From: Mycobacterium sp. GA-2829
Lineage (GTDB): Bacteria; Actinomycetota; Actinomycetes; Mycobacteriales; Mycobacteriaceae
DNA length: 64,000 nt
Assembly: GCF_001499965.1 (NCBI RefSeq)
Contig: NZ_LQIT01000001.1
Location: 1 to 64,000 of the forward strand
Direction: 5' to 3'
The notes beneath the pieces are model-generated. The model saw only the letters and a list, made by a program, of their open reading frames with translations. It did not search any database and was not told the origin of the DNA. Position numbers and translations under genes: made by a program. Shown piece after piece: positions 52,614-62,022 of the stretch (position 1 is the first letter of the stretch; each line of letters begins with the position of its first letter).

Positions 52614-52677
52614 TCTACGACGGCGGTGGAGTGAGGGCGGAAAGGGGACTTGGCACCTGTTAAATTTGGATCTCCTG

Positions 52678-52707
52678 TTGGACAAGCCCGATGCCGTTTC
52701 GTAACCT
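52678..52707 (+). promoter_or_regulatory. Predicted SigA-type promoter of ripC
   Basis: TTGGAC (52678-52683) and TAACCT (52702-52707) are 18 bp apart, which gives a transcription start near 52714 and a leader of about 54 nt. It is one of the few places here with both boxes. Confidence 0.5.
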
Positions 52708-52767
52708 GTCTGAGACCTTGGAGCAGTTCGAGGCGGCTCGTTACGCCAGTTGAAGGACGCAATCATC

Positions 52768-53901
52768 TTGAGGCTCGTTCGCGCGCAGTGGGGCATCCGT
52801 GTTCTTAAGCGACCCGCCGTCGGTGCGATAGCGGCTCTGGCCGTGTTCTCCTCGGTTCTGGCAGGCAGTGCTTTCGCCGATCCTGCGGACGACGCGCTGG
52901 CAAAGCTCAACGACCTGTCGCGGCAGGCCGAGCAGACCACCGAGGCGATGCACTCGGCGCAGCTCGACCTGAACGACAAACTGGCCGCCCAGCAGGCCGC
53001 CGAGGCCCGGCACTCCGCCGACCTCGCCGCCGCCGAGCAGGCCAAGGCGCAGCTGGCGGACTTCCAGTCGGCGGTGAACAAGGTGGCCGCCACGCAGTAC
53101 ATGGGTGGCCGCACCGACGGGATGAGCGCGATCTTCACCGCCGGTTCGCCGCAGCAGTTCATCGACCAGCTCTCGGTGCAGCGCGTGATGGCCGGCGAGA
53201 TGGCCGCCCGGATGGCCGGCTTCCGCGACGCCACCACCAGGGCCGCCGCCGCCGAGCAGGCGTCCGCGAAATCGGCCGCCGACGCCAAGACCGCCGCCGA
53301 ACAGGCCGCCCAGGTGCGCGCCGACCTGCAGAACAAGCAGAGCCGTCTGCAGACCCAGATCGCCGTGGTCAAGTCCCAGTACGAGGCGCTGACCCCCAGC
53401 CAGCGCGAGGCGCTGGCCGCCATGCCGCCCGCCCCGGCCGCACCGCCGGCCCCCGGCCCGGAGGCCGCACCGCCTGCGCCTCCGACGGATCCGGGTATGC
53501 TCGCCGCCCCACCCGCGGCCATCCCGCCGGGTGACATCGCCCCGCCGCCCGGTGGCGCCAGCCGCGCGGTGGCCGTCCAGGCTGCGTTGAGCCGCATCGG
53601 TTCGCCGTACTCGTGGGGCGCCGCGGGGCCCAGCTCGTTCGACTGCTCCGGGCTGGTCATGTGGGCCTTCCAGCAGGAGGGCATCTCGCTGCCGCACTCC
53701 AGCCAGGCGCTGGCGCGTGGCGGACAGCCGGTGTCGATGGACCAGATGCAGCCCGGTGACCTCGTCACCTACTACTCCGATGCGTCGCACGTCGGCATCT
53801 ACATCGGCGACGGGATGATGGTGCACGCCTCCACCTACGGCACCCCGGTGCGCGTGGCTCCGGTGAACAACGCGCCGATCCACAACGTCCGCCGCTACTA
53901 G
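52768..53901 (+). CDS. ripC: NlpC/P60 peptidoglycan endopeptidase (RipC-like, Rv2190c)
   Basis: A 377-aa secreted cell-wall hydrolase. The signal peptide ends near GSAFA-DPADD. A long coiled-coil domain follows (about 35-210, rich in Ala, Gln and Glu), then a Pro/Ala-rich linker (215-265) and the C-terminal NlpC/P60 domain: Cys in SSFDCSGLVMW, His in DASHVGIYIG and the third residue near VHAST. It cuts D-Glu-DAP bonds, by family; the coiled coil may be regulatory. TTG 52768 is chosen because GAAGGA lies 10 nt upstream and the start fits the M. tuberculosis protein. The in-frame TTG at 52750 has no ribosome-binding site. Confidence 0.92.
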   Translation: MRLVRAQWGIRVLKRPAVGAIAALAVFSSVLAGSAFADPADDALAKLNDLSRQAEQTTEAMHSAQLDLNDKLAAQQAAEARHSADLAAAEQAKAQLADFQSAVNKVAATQYMGGRTDGMSAIFTAGSPQQFIDQLSVQRVMAGEMAARMAGFRDATTRAAAAEQASAKSAADAKTAAEQAAQVRADLQNKQSRLQTQIAVVKSQYEALTPSQREALAAMPPAPAAPPAPGPEAAPPAPPTDPGMLAAPPAAIPPGDIAPPPGGASRAVAVQAALSRIGSPYSWGAAGPSSFDCSGLVMWAFQQEGISLPHSSQALARGGQPVSMDQMQPGDLVTYYSDASHVGIYIGDGMMVHASTYGTPVRVAPVNNAPIHNVRRY

Positions 53902-53945
53902 GTCCGGCCGCCATCAAGCCTCGGCGGCTTCTCCTCGCTCTGCTG

Positions 53946-54737
53946 TTGGCGGAGTTCGTGTCCGCGGTCCTGCTGCTCGACCGGCCGGAAGGGCCGACCG
54001 CACCGCCCCCGCTGGCCGCGGCCACCGCGCAGACGCCGGACGCCGCCGAACCCGCTGAGCCCGGGCCCACCGCCGTCACCACGCAACTGCCCGACGGCCG
54101 CAGCGCGGAGTTCGTCGCCCTCGGTGGCCCGGACACGACCCGGCTGCTGTCCCGCGTCGCCGCCGAACTGCCCGCCGCCACCGATGCGGTGAGCCGGTTC
54201 TGGGGGCCGGACTGGCGGCGGGAGCTCGTCATCGTCGCGACGGCCTCGTCCCCGCAGTTCACCGCCCTGGCGGGCGGAGGCGCCGACATCGCCGCCGCCA
54301 CCACCGCCGACCGCATCCTGTTCGCGCCGGGCGCCGTCGGGATGAACGACGCCGACCTGCGAATTGTGTTGCGCCACGAACTGTTCCACCACGCCGTCCG
54401 CGACGTGACCGCCGCGGACGCGCCGCGCTGGCTGACCGAAGGGGTCGCCGACTACGTCGCCCGAACGCCCGAGGCCGCCGCAGTGCCCGATCCCACCGTC
54501 ACCCTGCCCACCGACGCCGACCTCGACGCCGTGGGACCGGTGCGGTCGCAGGCCTACGACCGGGCGTGGCGGTTCGCCGCTTACGTCGCCGACCGCTACG
54601 GGCCGCAGCGGTTGCGCGCGCTGTACGTCGCGGCCTGCGGACCCGACCACGTCGACGTCCCCACCGCGGTACGCGAGAGCCTGGGCGTCGACGTCGACGA
54701 GGTGCTGGCCGGGTGGCGGCAGTGGCCGCCCGGCTAG
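53946..54737 (+). CDS. Exported zinc metallopeptidase-like protein (Rv2189c-like)
   Basis: At least 263 aa. The zinc site HELFH (in VLRHELFHHAV) with a downstream E in TEGVADYVA marks a gluzincin-type peptidase fold. The first usual start codon is TTG 53946, but the reading frame stays open upstream to 53913 as ATC AAG CCT CGG CGG, encoding KPRRLLLALLLAEFVSAVLLL. That is an evident signal/anchor sequence with no ATG, GTG or TTG in front. The true start may be ATC 53913, or ATG may have mutated to ATC. It lies 12-45 nt after ripC, in the same operon. The substrate is unknown; wall remodelling with RipC is inferred. Confidence 0.8.
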   Translation: MAEFVSAVLLLDRPEGPTAPPPLAAATAQTPDAAEPAEPGPTAVTTQLPDGRSAEFVALGGPDTTRLLSRVAAELPAATDAVSRFWGPDWRRELVIVATASSPQFTALAGGGADIAAATTADRILFAPGAVGMNDADLRIVLRHELFHHAVRDVTAADAPRWLTEGVADYVARTPEAAAVPDPTVTLPTDADLDAVGPVRSQAYDRAWRFAAYVADRYGPQRLRALYVAACGPDHVDVPTAVRESLGVDVDEVLAGWRQWPPG

Positions 54738-54740
54738 CCT
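54735..54740 (+). promoter_or_regulatory. Predicted -10 of leaderless pimB'
   Basis: TAGCCT ends 8 nt before ATG 54749. Its first three bases are the stop codon of the preceding metallopeptidase gene. Confidence 0.45.
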
Positions 54741-54748
54741 GAGTCCCG

Positions 54749-55876
54749 ATGTCCCGAGTGCTGCTGGTCACCAACGACTTTCCGCCACGTGCCGGTGGCA
54801 TCCAGAACTATCTCGAAGCGTTCGTCGACCAGGTCGTGGCCGCGGGCGTCCATGAGGTGAGCGTCTACGCCCCGGCGTGGCGCGGCGCGGCGGACTACGA
54901 CCGCGCCGCCGCATTCGAGGTGGTGCGTCACCCCGGCACGCTGATGCTGCCCGAACCGTCGGTGGCGGGCCGGATGCGCGGTCTGATCGCCGCCCACGGC
55001 ATCGACACGGTCTGGTTCGGCGCGGCCGCACCGCTGGCGCTGCTCAGCCCGATCGCCCGCCGGGCCGGCGCGGCCCGGGTGGTCGCGAGCACGCACGGCC
55101 ACGAGGTGGGCTGGTCGATGTTGCCCGTGGCGCGCACGGCGTTGCGCCGCATCGGCGACGGCACCGACGTGGTCACGTTCGTCAGCCGCTACACCCGCGG
55201 CCGCTTCGCCTCGGCGTTCGGGCCGCGCGCGGCGTTGGAGCACCTGCCGCCCGGGGTGGACACCGACCGGTTCGCCCCCGACGCCGCCGCGCGGGCCGAA
55301 CTGCGCAGCCGCTACGGCCTCGGCGACCGTCCGGTGGTGCTGTGCCTGTCACGACTGGTCCCGCGCAAGGGACAGGACATGCTGATCAAGGCGTTACCCG
55401 CGATCCGGCGGCGGGTGCCCGGCACCGTGCTGCTCATCGTCGGCGGCGGACCCTACCGCGACGCGCTGCGCCGCCTGGCCCACGAGCACGGGGTGGCAGA
55501 CGACGTGCGGTTCACCGGCGGGGTGCCCAGCGGGGAGTTGCCCGCCCACCACGCGCTGGCCGACGTGTTCGCGATGCCGTGCCGCACCCGCGGCGCCGGC
55601 CTCGATGTCGAGGGGCTCGGGATCGTCTATCTGGAGGCCTCGGCGAGCGGGGTGCCGGTGGTGGCGGGCCGCTCCGGCGGTGCCCCGGAGACCGTCCGCG
55701 ACGGGGAGACCGGAATCGTCGTCGACGGCACCGACGTCGACGCGATCGGAACCGCGGTCGGCGATCTGCTGGCCGATCCGGTCCGCGCCGCGGCCATGGG
55801 CGCCGCGGGACGGCAGTGGACGCTGCAGAACTGGCAGTGGCCGACCCGCGCCGCCCGCCTGGCCGAACTGCTCTAG
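54749..55876 (+). CDS. pimB: GDP-mannose-dependent phosphatidylinositol mannosyltransferase PimB'
   Basis: A 375-aa GT4 (GT-B fold) enzyme that adds the second mannose to phosphatidylinositol mannoside at the inner face of the membrane, on the way to PIMs, LM and LAM. The N-terminal acceptor domain starts VLLVTNDFPPRAGGIQNYL. The donor domain has LCLSRLVPRKGQDMLI, GGGPYRDALRRL and the EX7E motif EGLGIVYLE. Length matches Rv2188c (385). It precedes an unrelated agmatinase-like gene. Confidence 0.94.
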   Translation: MSRVLLVTNDFPPRAGGIQNYLEAFVDQVVAAGVHEVSVYAPAWRGAADYDRAAAFEVVRHPGTLMLPEPSVAGRMRGLIAAHGIDTVWFGAAAPLALLSPIARRAGAARVVASTHGHEVGWSMLPVARTALRRIGDGTDVVTFVSRYTRGRFASAFGPRAALEHLPPGVDTDRFAPDAAARAELRSRYGLGDRPVVLCLSRLVPRKGQDMLIKALPAIRRRVPGTVLLIVGGGPYRDALRRLAHEHGVADDVRFTGGVPSGELPAHHALADVFAMPCRTRGAGLDVEGLGIVYLEASASGVPVVAGRSGGAPETVRDGETGIVVDGTDVDAIGTAVGDLLADPVRAAAMGAAGRQWTLQNWQWPTRAARLAELL

Positions 55877-55894
55877 GGAGGGCATGGTCGTCGC

Positions 55895-56845
55895 ATGACC
55901 GACCACATCCTGGGCGCCGTACCCGCCACCGAGGTACCCCGCTACGCGGGCAAGAGCACCTTCGCCCGCATCGCCGACATCAGTGAGGTCGGCGACTACG
56001 ACATCGCGATCCTCGGGGTGCCGTTCGACGGCGGCACCTCCTACCGACCGGGCGCCCGCTTCGGCCCGATGGGGGTCCGCCAGGCCGCCCGCACGCTGCG
56101 GCCCGGCTACCACGTCGAACTCGACGTCGCGCCGCTGGAGCGGGTGCAGATCGTCGATGCAGGCGACGTCACCGTGACGCCGTACGACATCGCCGAGGCG
56201 TGCAGGCAGATCCAGCACCACGCCGCCGACATCCTCGGCGGCGGCAACCGGCGCATCGTGTCGATCGGCGGCGACCACACCGTCGCCCTGCCCAACCTGC
56301 GCGCCCTGCACGCCGTACACGGTCCGGTGGCGTTGGTGCACTTCGACGCCCACCTCGACACCTGGGACACCTACTTCAACGCGCCGGTGACCCACGGCAC
56401 GATCTTCCGGCGTGCGTTCGAGGAGGGTCTGCTCATCGAGGACCATTCGATCCACGTCGGCATCCGCGGACCCATCTACGACCGGATGGACCTGCGCGCC
56501 GACGCCGAGATGGGGTTCAGGATCATCCGGGCGGGCGACCTCGACGAACTGGGTGTCGACACGGTGGTGGACACCATCCGTCGCCGGGTCGGGGATGCGC
56601 CGGTCTATCTGTCGGTCGACATCGACGTGCTGGACCCGGCGTTCGCCCCCGGCACCGGCACTCCGGAATCCGGTGGGCTGACCGCCCGCGAGCTGCTGCG
56701 CACCCTGCGGCGGCTGCACGGGCTGAACATCGTCGGCGGGGACGTCGTCGAGGTGGCCCCCGCCTACGACCACGCCGAGATCACCTGTGTCGCAGCGGCA
56801 ACCGTCGTCTTCGACCTCGTCTCACTGATGGTCGCCCGCGGCTAA
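55895..56845 (+). CDS. speB: Agmatinase / ureohydrolase family protein
   Basis: A 316-aa binuclear manganese enzyme of the arginase/agmatinase/guanidinobutyrase family, releasing urea from a guanidino substrate. The metal motifs are GGDHTV, DAHLDTW and [37 protein letters not shown] near the N terminus is typical of SpeB-like members. Which guanidino compound it uses is not clear. The gene is inserted between pimB' and fadD15, which are neighbours in M. tuberculosis (Rv2188c-Rv2187). Its stop shares CTAA with convergent fadD15. Confidence 0.9.
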   Translation: MTDHILGAVPATEVPRYAGKSTFARIADISEVGDYDIAILGVPFDGGTSYRPGARFGPMGVRQAARTLRPGYHVELDVAPLERVQIVDAGDVTVTPYDIAEACRQIQHHAADILGGGNRRIVSIGGDHTVALPNLRALHAVHGPVALVHFDAHLDTWDTYFNAPVTHGTIFRRAFEEGLLIEDHSIHVGIRGPIYDRMDLRADAEMGFRIIRAGDLDELGVDTVVDTIRRRVGDAPVYLSVDIDVLDPAFAPGTGTPESGGLTARELLRTLRRLHGLNIVGGDVVEVAPAYDHAEITCVAAATVVFDLVSLMVARG

Positions 56846-58641
56846 CCGGCGTAGATCGCCTCGATGTCCTCGGCGAACTTCTCGACGACGACCTTGCGCT
56901 TGACCTTCAGCGTCGGGGTGAGCTCACCGGTGTCCTCGGTGAAGTCGACGGGCAGGACGCGGAATTTGCGGATCGCCTCGGCCTTGGACACCGCCTGGTT
57001 GGCCTCCTTGACCGCGGCGTCGATCTCGCCGACCAGGTCGGGGTCGGTGGCGAGGTCGCCGACGGTCGCCCCGCCGTCTTTGCCGTTGCGCTGCTTCCAG
57101 CCCTCGAACGCTTCGGGGTCGATGGTGATCAAGGCGCCGATGAACGGCCGGGCGTCGCCGACGGCCATCGCCTGGCTGATCAGGGGGTGCGCCCGCAGCT
57201 GATCCTCCAGGACGGCGGGGGCGACGTTCTTGCCGCCCGCGGTCACGATGATCTCCTTCTTGCGGCCGATGATCGTGAGGAAGCCGTCGGCGTCGATCGC
57301 GCCGAGGTCGCCGGTGTGGAACCAGTCGTCGGTGAAGACCTTCGCGGTCTCCTCGTCGTTGTGCCAGTAGCCCTTGAAGACCACGCCGCCGCGGACCAGC
57401 AGCTCGTCGTCCTCGCCGAGCCGCATGCTGTTGCCGGGCAGCAGCTTGCCCACCGAACCGATCTTGATGTCGCCGACGCGGTTGACCGTGATCGCGGCGC
57501 TGGTTTCGGTCAACCCGTAGCCCTCGTAGATGGTCAGCCCGACGCCGCGGTAGAAGTGGCCGAGCCGGGCGCCCAGCGGTGCGCCGCCGGAGATCGCGGC
57601 GTTGCACTGCCCGCCGAGCGCGGCGCGCAGCTTGCCGTAGACCAGCCGGTCGAACACCGCGTGCTTGGCGCGCAGCAGCAGCCCGGGCCCGCCGGCATCC
57701 AGCGCCCTGCTGTACTCGATCGCCGTCGCCGCCGCGATGTCGAAGATGCGCCCCTTACCGTCGTTGCGGGCGTTCTGTTCGGCGGTGTTGTAGACCTTCT
57801 CGAACACGCGCGGCACCGACACCACCAGCGTCGGCTGGAACACCGCGAACGTGGGGACGAGGTTCTTGATGTCGCTGGTGAAGCCGAGGGTGACCTTGTT
57901 GGCGAACGCGGCGATCGTGATCGCGCGGGCCAGCACGTGCGCCAGCGGCAGGAACACCAGCATCCGCTCACCCTTGGCGAGCTGGGTGGGGAAGCAGCTC
58001 TTGGCGCCGCGGATCTCGTAGACCAGGTTCGAATGGGTGAGCTGGCAGCCCTTGGGCTTACCCGTGGTGCCGGAGGTGTAGATCATCGTGGCCGGATCCG
58101 CCGAGCGCAGGCCCGCGAGCCGGTTGTCGAGCTCTTCGGGCGGCACGTCACGGCCGGCCTGGGCCAGCGCCTCGAGCGCCGGGGTGCCTGACCCCTCGAT
58201 GCGCAGCACCGTACGCAGGTCGGGCAGTTGGGCGCGCAGCGCCTCGATCTTCTCGGCGTGGGAGTCGTTCTCCGCGATCGCCACCACCGCACCGCTATCC
58301 GAGAGCACCCAGCGCACCTGCTCGGCCGAGGACGTCTCGTAGATCGGGACGGTCAGGCCGCCGACGGCGAGGATCGCGAAGTCGATGATCGGCCACTCGT
58401 ACCGGGTGGCCGACAGCAGCGCCACCCGATCGCCGGGCTGCACGCCTGAAGCGATCAGACCCAATGCGGCCGAACGGATCTGGGCGGCCGCCTGCGCGCA
58501 CGTGACGTCACGCCAGGCGCCGTCGACCAGCCTGCGGAAGATGACGTGGTCGGGGTCGCTGCGCTCGTGGTCGAAGACGGCGCTGACGACGGTGTCGCCC
58601 TCTCCTACGGTGAACGGCGCGGGCACACTGAACTCGGGCAC
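56842..58641 (-). CDS. fadD15: Long-chain fatty acyl-CoA synthetase FadD15
   Basis: A 599-aa AMP-forming ligase, the same length as FadD15, that activates long-chain fatty acids as CoA thioesters. The ATP/AMP motif is [13 protein letters not shown], the second is YGLTETSA, and the motif [10 protein letters not shown] and the C-terminal Lys region [10 protein letters not shown] complete the fold. The GTG start at 58641 has a TACGCT box at leaderless spacing; longer starts would extend into the divergent SRPBCC gene. Confidence 0.94.
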   Translation of the reverse strand: MPEFSVPAPFTVGEGDTVVSAVFDHERSDPDHVIFRRLVDGAWRDVTCAQAAAQIRSAALGLIASGVQPGDRVALLSATRYEWPIIDFAILAVGGLTVPIYETSSAEQVRWVLSDSGAVVAIAENDSHAEKIEALRAQLPDLRTVLRIEGSGTPALEALAQAGRDVPPEELDNRLAGLRSADPATMIYTSGTTGKPKGCQLTHSNLVYEIRGAKSCFPTQLAKGERMLVFLPLAHVLARAITIAAFANKVTLGFTSDIKNLVPTFAVFQPTLVVSVPRVFEKVYNTAEQNARNDGKGRIFDIAAATAIEYSRALDAGGPGLLLRAKHAVFDRLVYGKLRAALGGQCNAAISGGAPLGARLGHFYRGVGLTIYEGYGLTETSAAITVNRVGDIKIGSVGKLLPGNSMRLGEDDELLVRGGVVFKGYWHNDEETAKVFTDDWFHTGDLGAIDADGFLTIIGRKKEIIVTAGGKNVAPAVLEDQLRAHPLISQAMAVGDARPFIGALITIDPEAFEGWKQRNGKDGGATVGDLATDPDLVGEIDAAVKEANQAVSKAEAIRKFRVLPVDFTEDTGELTPTLKVKRKVVVEKFAEDIEAIYAG

Positions 58642-58647
58642 GCGTTC

Positions 58648-58653
58648 AGCGTA
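58648..58653 (-). promoter_or_regulatory. Predicted -10 of leaderless fadD15
   Basis: TACGCT on the minus strand ends 6 nt before GTG 58641. Confidence 0.5.
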
Positions 58654-58702
58654 GTCGGCCGCCGGGGCACGGCACGGGCCTGTGTGTGAAGCTTGGGAGA
58701 CG

Positions 58703-59092
58703 ATGAACAGCATCCAGATCGCCGATGAGACGTTCGTTGCCGCCGACCCCGCCGAGGTGGGGCGCGCGGTCGCCGAACCGGCCAACTGGCGGCGCTGGTG
58801 GCCGGACCTGCGGCTGACCGTCGTCGAGGACCGGGGCCCCGTCGGACACCGCTGGACGGTGACCGGGGCGCTGATCGGCACCATGGAGGTGTGGCTGGAA
58901 CCCTCGCTCGACGGGGTGATCCTGCACTACTTCCTGCACGCCGAACCCGCGGGCGCCTCGGCCCGCGAGCTGGCCAGGATGAAGCTCGCCAAAGTCAACC
59001 ACGACCGGCGGGTGGCGGGTAAGAAGATGGCGTTCGAACTCAAGCGGACCCTCGAGGCGGCGCGGCCGGTGGGGGTGTCGCGGCTGGCCTGA
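58703..59092 (+). CDS. SRPBCC family protein (Rv2186c-like)
   Basis: A 129-aa protein, the same length as Rv2186c. The fold looks like the START/SRPBCC hydrophobic-pocket type: [31 protein letters not shown] at the front (given here as start [13 protein letters not shown]) and a long C-terminal helix ([14 protein letters not shown]). GGGAG precedes ATG 58703. It is the first gene of a run with another SRPBCC protein, an ArsA-like ATPase and a small Cys protein. The ligand is unknown, possibly a lipid. Confidence 0.83.
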   Translation: MNSIQIADETFVAADPAEVGRAVAEPANWRRWWPDLRLTVVEDRGPVGHRWTVTGALIGTMEVWLEPSLDGVILHYFLHAEPAGASARELARMKLAKVNHDRRVAGKKMAFELKRTLEAARPVGVSRLA

Positions 59093-59148
59093 CGGTGGGT
59101 TCAGCCGCGAACGCGAGGGTACATTTCGGCTCGAGGAGGGCGGGGCAC

Positions 59149-59586
59149 GTGGCGGACAAGACGGCGCAGACGATTTACATCGATGCCGATCCTGCGACGG
59201 TGATGGACGTGATCGCCGACATCGGGTCCTATCCGGACTGGGTCAAGGAGTACCGGGAGACCGAGGTGCTCGACACCGATGACGAGGGCTATCCCAAGAC
59301 GGCGCGCCTGGTGCTCGACGCGGCCGTGCTCAAGGACACCATGGTGCTGGCCTACGAGTGGCCCGCCGACCGCAAGTCGGTGACCTGGACGCTGGTCTCG
59401 AGCTCGTTGCTGAAGTCGTTGGAGGGCGCCTACCGGCTCACCCCGAAGGGGTCGGGTACCGACGTCACCTACGAACTGGCCGTGGACCTGATGATCCCGA
59501 TGATCGGCCTGCTCAAACGCAAGGCCGAGCGCAGGCTGACCGAGACCGCGCTCAAAGATCTGAAGAAGCGGGCCGAGGCTGAGTGA
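59149..59586 (+). CDS. SRPBCC/polyketide-cyclase-like protein (Rv2185c, TB16.3-like)
   Basis: A 145-aa protein of the START-like superfamily, close in length to TB16.3. The typical N terminus is TAQTIYIDADPATVMDVIAD, followed by YPDWVKEYRE, and the C terminus is a long amphipathic helix. GAGGAGGG lies before GTG 59149, and TACATT at 59120-59125 could be a -10 box. It overlaps the ATPase gene by 4 nt (GTGA). A lipid or polyketide ligand is likely by fold only. Confidence 0.86.
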   Translation: MADKTAQTIYIDADPATVMDVIADIGSYPDWVKEYRETEVLDTDDEGYPKTARLVLDAAVLKDTMVLAYEWPADRKSVTWTLVSSSLLKSLEGAYRLTPKGSGTDVTYELAVDLMIPMIGLLKRKAERRLTETALKDLKKRAEAE

Positions 59587-60848
59587 ACCCGGTCGGCACG
59601 CCCGCCCGCATCAGCCTGTTCGTCGGCAAGGGCGGGGTGGGCAAGTCCACGCTCGCGACGGCGACCGCTGTACGCGACGCTCGCTCGGGCGCCCGGGTGT
59701 TGATCGTGTCGACCGATCAGGCGCATTCGACCGGTGACGTGCTCGGGGTGACGGTCACCCCGACCGGTCGCCGGGAGCCGACCCGTATCCTCGCCGACCT
59801 CGACGCGGGCCTGCCCGACGCGGGTGGCTCGCTCGACGCGCTGGCCCTGGACACGCTGGCCCTACTCACTGAGCGATGGCGCGAGATCGCCGGTCCGGTG
59901 ACCGCGAAGTTCCCCGACTCCGATCTCGGAGATGTTGCGCCCGAAGAACTCTCGGCGCTGCCCGGTGTGCAGGAGGTGCTCGGGCTGCACGAGGTCGCCG
60001 AACTCGCGGCCAGCGGGCAGTGGGAGCACGTCGTCGTCGACTGCGCTTCCACCGCCGACGCGCTGCGCATGCTGACCCTGCCCGGCACGCTGGCGCTCTA
60101 CCTCGAACGTGCGTGGCCGCGGCACCGCCGCCTGTCCCGGGGCGCCGATGATGCCGCGTCGGCCGCGATGGTCGACCTCGTGGAGCGGATCGACGCGGCG
60201 GCGCAGCGGCTGACCGCCCTGCTCGCCGACGAGGCGCAGGTCGGTGCGCATCTGGTGCTGACCCCCGAGCGGGTGGTCGCCGCCGAGGCCTCTCGCACGC
60301 TGGGTGCACTGTCGCTGATGGGAGTGCGGGTCGCCGAGCTGATCGTCAATCAGGTTCTGCTGCAGGATGATTCGTTCGAGTACCGGAACCTGCCCGAACA
60401 TCCCGCATTCGGTTGGTACGCCGAGCGCATCGCCGAGCAGAAGACCGTGCTGGACCGCCTCGACACCGTGATCGGCGACGTGGCGCTGGTGCTGGTGCCC
60501 CATCTCGCGGGGGAGCCGATCGGGCCCAAGGCGCTCGGGGAGTTGCTCGACGCCGCCCGCAGGCGCGACGGCGGGGCCCCGCCCGCACCGGTGCGGCCGG
60601 TGGTCGACCGCGAGTCGGGAACCGGTCTGGATGCGGTGTACCGACTGCGGTTAGAGTTGCCGCAGGTCGATCCCGGCGAACTCAAGTTGGGCCGGGTCGA
60701 CGACGACCTGATCATCGGCGCAGGTGGTATGCGGCGCCGGGTCCGACTCGCATCCGTGCTGCGCCGATGCATCGTCACCGACGCCGCACTGCGGGGAAGC
60801 GAGTTGACCGTGCGATTTCGCCCGAATCCGGAGGTGTGGCCGGCGTGA
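59583..60848 (+). CDS. ArsA/GET3-like ATPase (Rv2184c-like)
   Basis: A 421-aa deviant-Walker P-loop ATPase. FVGKGGVGKSTLATATA (Walker A with the signature Lys) is near residue 12, followed by VLIVSTDQAHSTGDVLG and HVVVDCASTADALRML. The order matches ArsA/Get3, which couple ATP binding to metal export or to delivery of tail-anchored membrane proteins. No adjacent membrane channel is present. GTG 59583 overlaps the previous stop, and its own stop overlaps the next start (GTGA), so the four genes are tightly coupled. Targeting of a lipid or membrane client is a guess. Confidence 0.88.
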   Translation: MNPVGTPARISLFVGKGGVGKSTLATATAVRDARSGARVLIVSTDQAHSTGDVLGVTVTPTGRREPTRILADLDAGLPDAGGSLDALALDTLALLTERWREIAGPVTAKFPDSDLGDVAPEELSALPGVQEVLGLHEVAELAASGQWEHVVVDCASTADALRMLTLPGTLALYLERAWPRHRRLSRGADDAASAAMVDLVERIDAAAQRLTALLADEAQVGAHLVLTPERVVAAEASRTLGALSLMGVRVAELIVNQVLLQDDSFEYRNLPEHPAFGWYAERIAEQKTVLDRLDTVIGDVALVLVPHLAGEPIGPKALGELLDAARRRDGGAPPAPVRPVVDRESGTGLDAVYRLRLELPQVDPGELKLGRVDDDLIIGAGGMRRRVRLASVLRRCIVTDAALRGSELTVRFRPNPEVWPA

Positions 60849-61219
60849 CCGCTGATCATCCCGAGCTCGGTCCCGAGCTGAAGGCGCTCGCCCAGACGAT
60901 CCTCGAGCGCGTCGACCCGTTCATCCGTTTCGCGGCGGCCAGGGCGGCCGCAGGCGCCGAGCGCGCGGGCAACTGTCAGCAGGTGTGGTGCCCGGTGTGC
61001 GCACTGGCCGCGCTGGCGCAGGGGCAGCAGCACCCGCTGCTCGACGTGCTGGCCGAACACAGCGTCGCGCTGCTCGACCTGGCCCGCGCGCTCGTCGACG
61101 ACGCGGCCACCCCCACGACGGATCCGACACCGCCGTCCTCACCCGAGCCGCCTCCCGAGCCGCCGCAGCCCGAGGCGCCCGGCCGGTACCAGCACATCCC
61201 GGTGACCGTCGAGGACTGA
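60845..61219 (+). CDS. Small CxxC protein (Rv2183c-like)
   Basis: A 124-aa protein. Helical N-terminal part (HPELGPELKALAQTILERV), then NCQQVWCPVCALAAL with a CPVC motif and one further Cys, and a C-terminal Pro/Glu-rich tail. The Cys set could bind a metal. GTG 60845 overlaps the ATPase stop by 4 nt. This is the last gene of the coupled run. Unknown function; a partner of the ATPase is the simplest reading. Confidence 0.82.
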   Translation: MTADHPELGPELKALAQTILERVDPFIRFAAARAAAGAERAGNCQQVWCPVCALAALAQGQQHPLLDVLAEHSVALLDLARALVDDAATPTTDPTPPSSPEPPPEPPQPEAPGRYQHIPVTVED

Positions 61220-61302
61220 CGTCCGCGTTTGTGGTCGAGTCCTCAGTGCCTGGGTAAGGTTGTCGCAGAGCACCGTCCGGTGCGGCCGATTGCGGAGGGT
61301 CC

Positions 61303-62022
61303 ATGTGGTATTGGCTGTTCAAGTACATCTTCATGGGCCCGCTGCTGACCTTGTTCGGTCGGCCCAAAGTGCAAGGCCTCGAACATCTTCCCCGTTCGGG
61401 TGCGGCGATCCTGGCCAGTAATCACCTGGCCGTCGCCGACAGCTTCTACCTGCCGCTGGTGGTGAGCCGGCGGATCACGTTCCTCGCCAAGGCCGAGTAC
61501 TTCACCGGTACCGGCCTCAAGGGCTGGTTCCAGCGCTGGTTCTACACCGTCGCCGGCCAGGTGCCGATCGACCGCACCGACGCCGACTCCGCGAAGAGTG
61601 CACTGACCACCGCCCAGCGCATTCTGTCCGAGGGCAAACTGCTCGGCATGTACCCCGAGGGCACCCGGTCACCCGACGGCCGGCTGTACAAGGGCAAGAC
61701 CGGGCTGGCCCGCCTCGCCCTGGAGACCGGGATGCCCGTCATCCCCGTCGCCATGATCGGCACCGACGTCGTCAACCCGCCCGGAAGCAAGATGTGGCGG
61801 TTCGGCAAGGTCGAGGTCAAATTCGGCAAGCCGATGGATTTCACCCGGTTCGAGGGGCTGGCGGGCAACCGCTTCATCGAGCGGGCCGTCATCGACGAGG
61901 TGATGTACGAGCTGATGCGCCTGTCCGGTCAGGAGTACGTCGACCTGTACGCCGCCGACGTCAAGGAGGGCACCGCGGTCGCTCAGCCGGCCGCGCGACT
62001 GCCCGAGGCCGCCGCCGGCTGA
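61303..62022 (+). CDS. 1-acyl-glycerol-3-phosphate acyltransferase-like protein (Rv2182c-like)
   Basis: A 239-aa PlsC-type membrane-associated acyltransferase that would acylate lysophosphatidic acid or a related acceptor. The catalytic HX4D is NHLAVAD, and the acceptor motif is [25 protein letters not shown] is the third block. GGAGGG precedes ATG 61303. The leader may start from TAAGGT (61254-61259) and includes a small hairpin (GCACCG/CGGTGC, 61270-61283). The last 40 bp overlap the convergent mannosyltransferase gene. Confidence 0.92.
   Translation: MWYWLFKYIFMGPLLTLFGRPKVQGLEHLPRSGAAILASNHLAVADSFYLPLVVSRRITFLAKAEYFTGTGLKGWFQRWFYTVAGQVPIDRTDADSAKSALTTAQRILSEGKLLGMYPEGTRSPDGRLYKGKTGLARLALETGMPVIPVAMIGTDVVNPPGSKMWRFGKVEVKFGKPMDFTRFEGLAGNRFIERAVIDEVMYELMRLSGQEYVDLYAADVKEGTAVAQPAARLPEAAAG

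Noticed and set aside
52614..52767. A ydaO-type (c-di-AMP) riboswitch before ripC, as before some resuscitation genes.
   Set aside because: The leader is only about 54 nt and shows no matching conserved helices.
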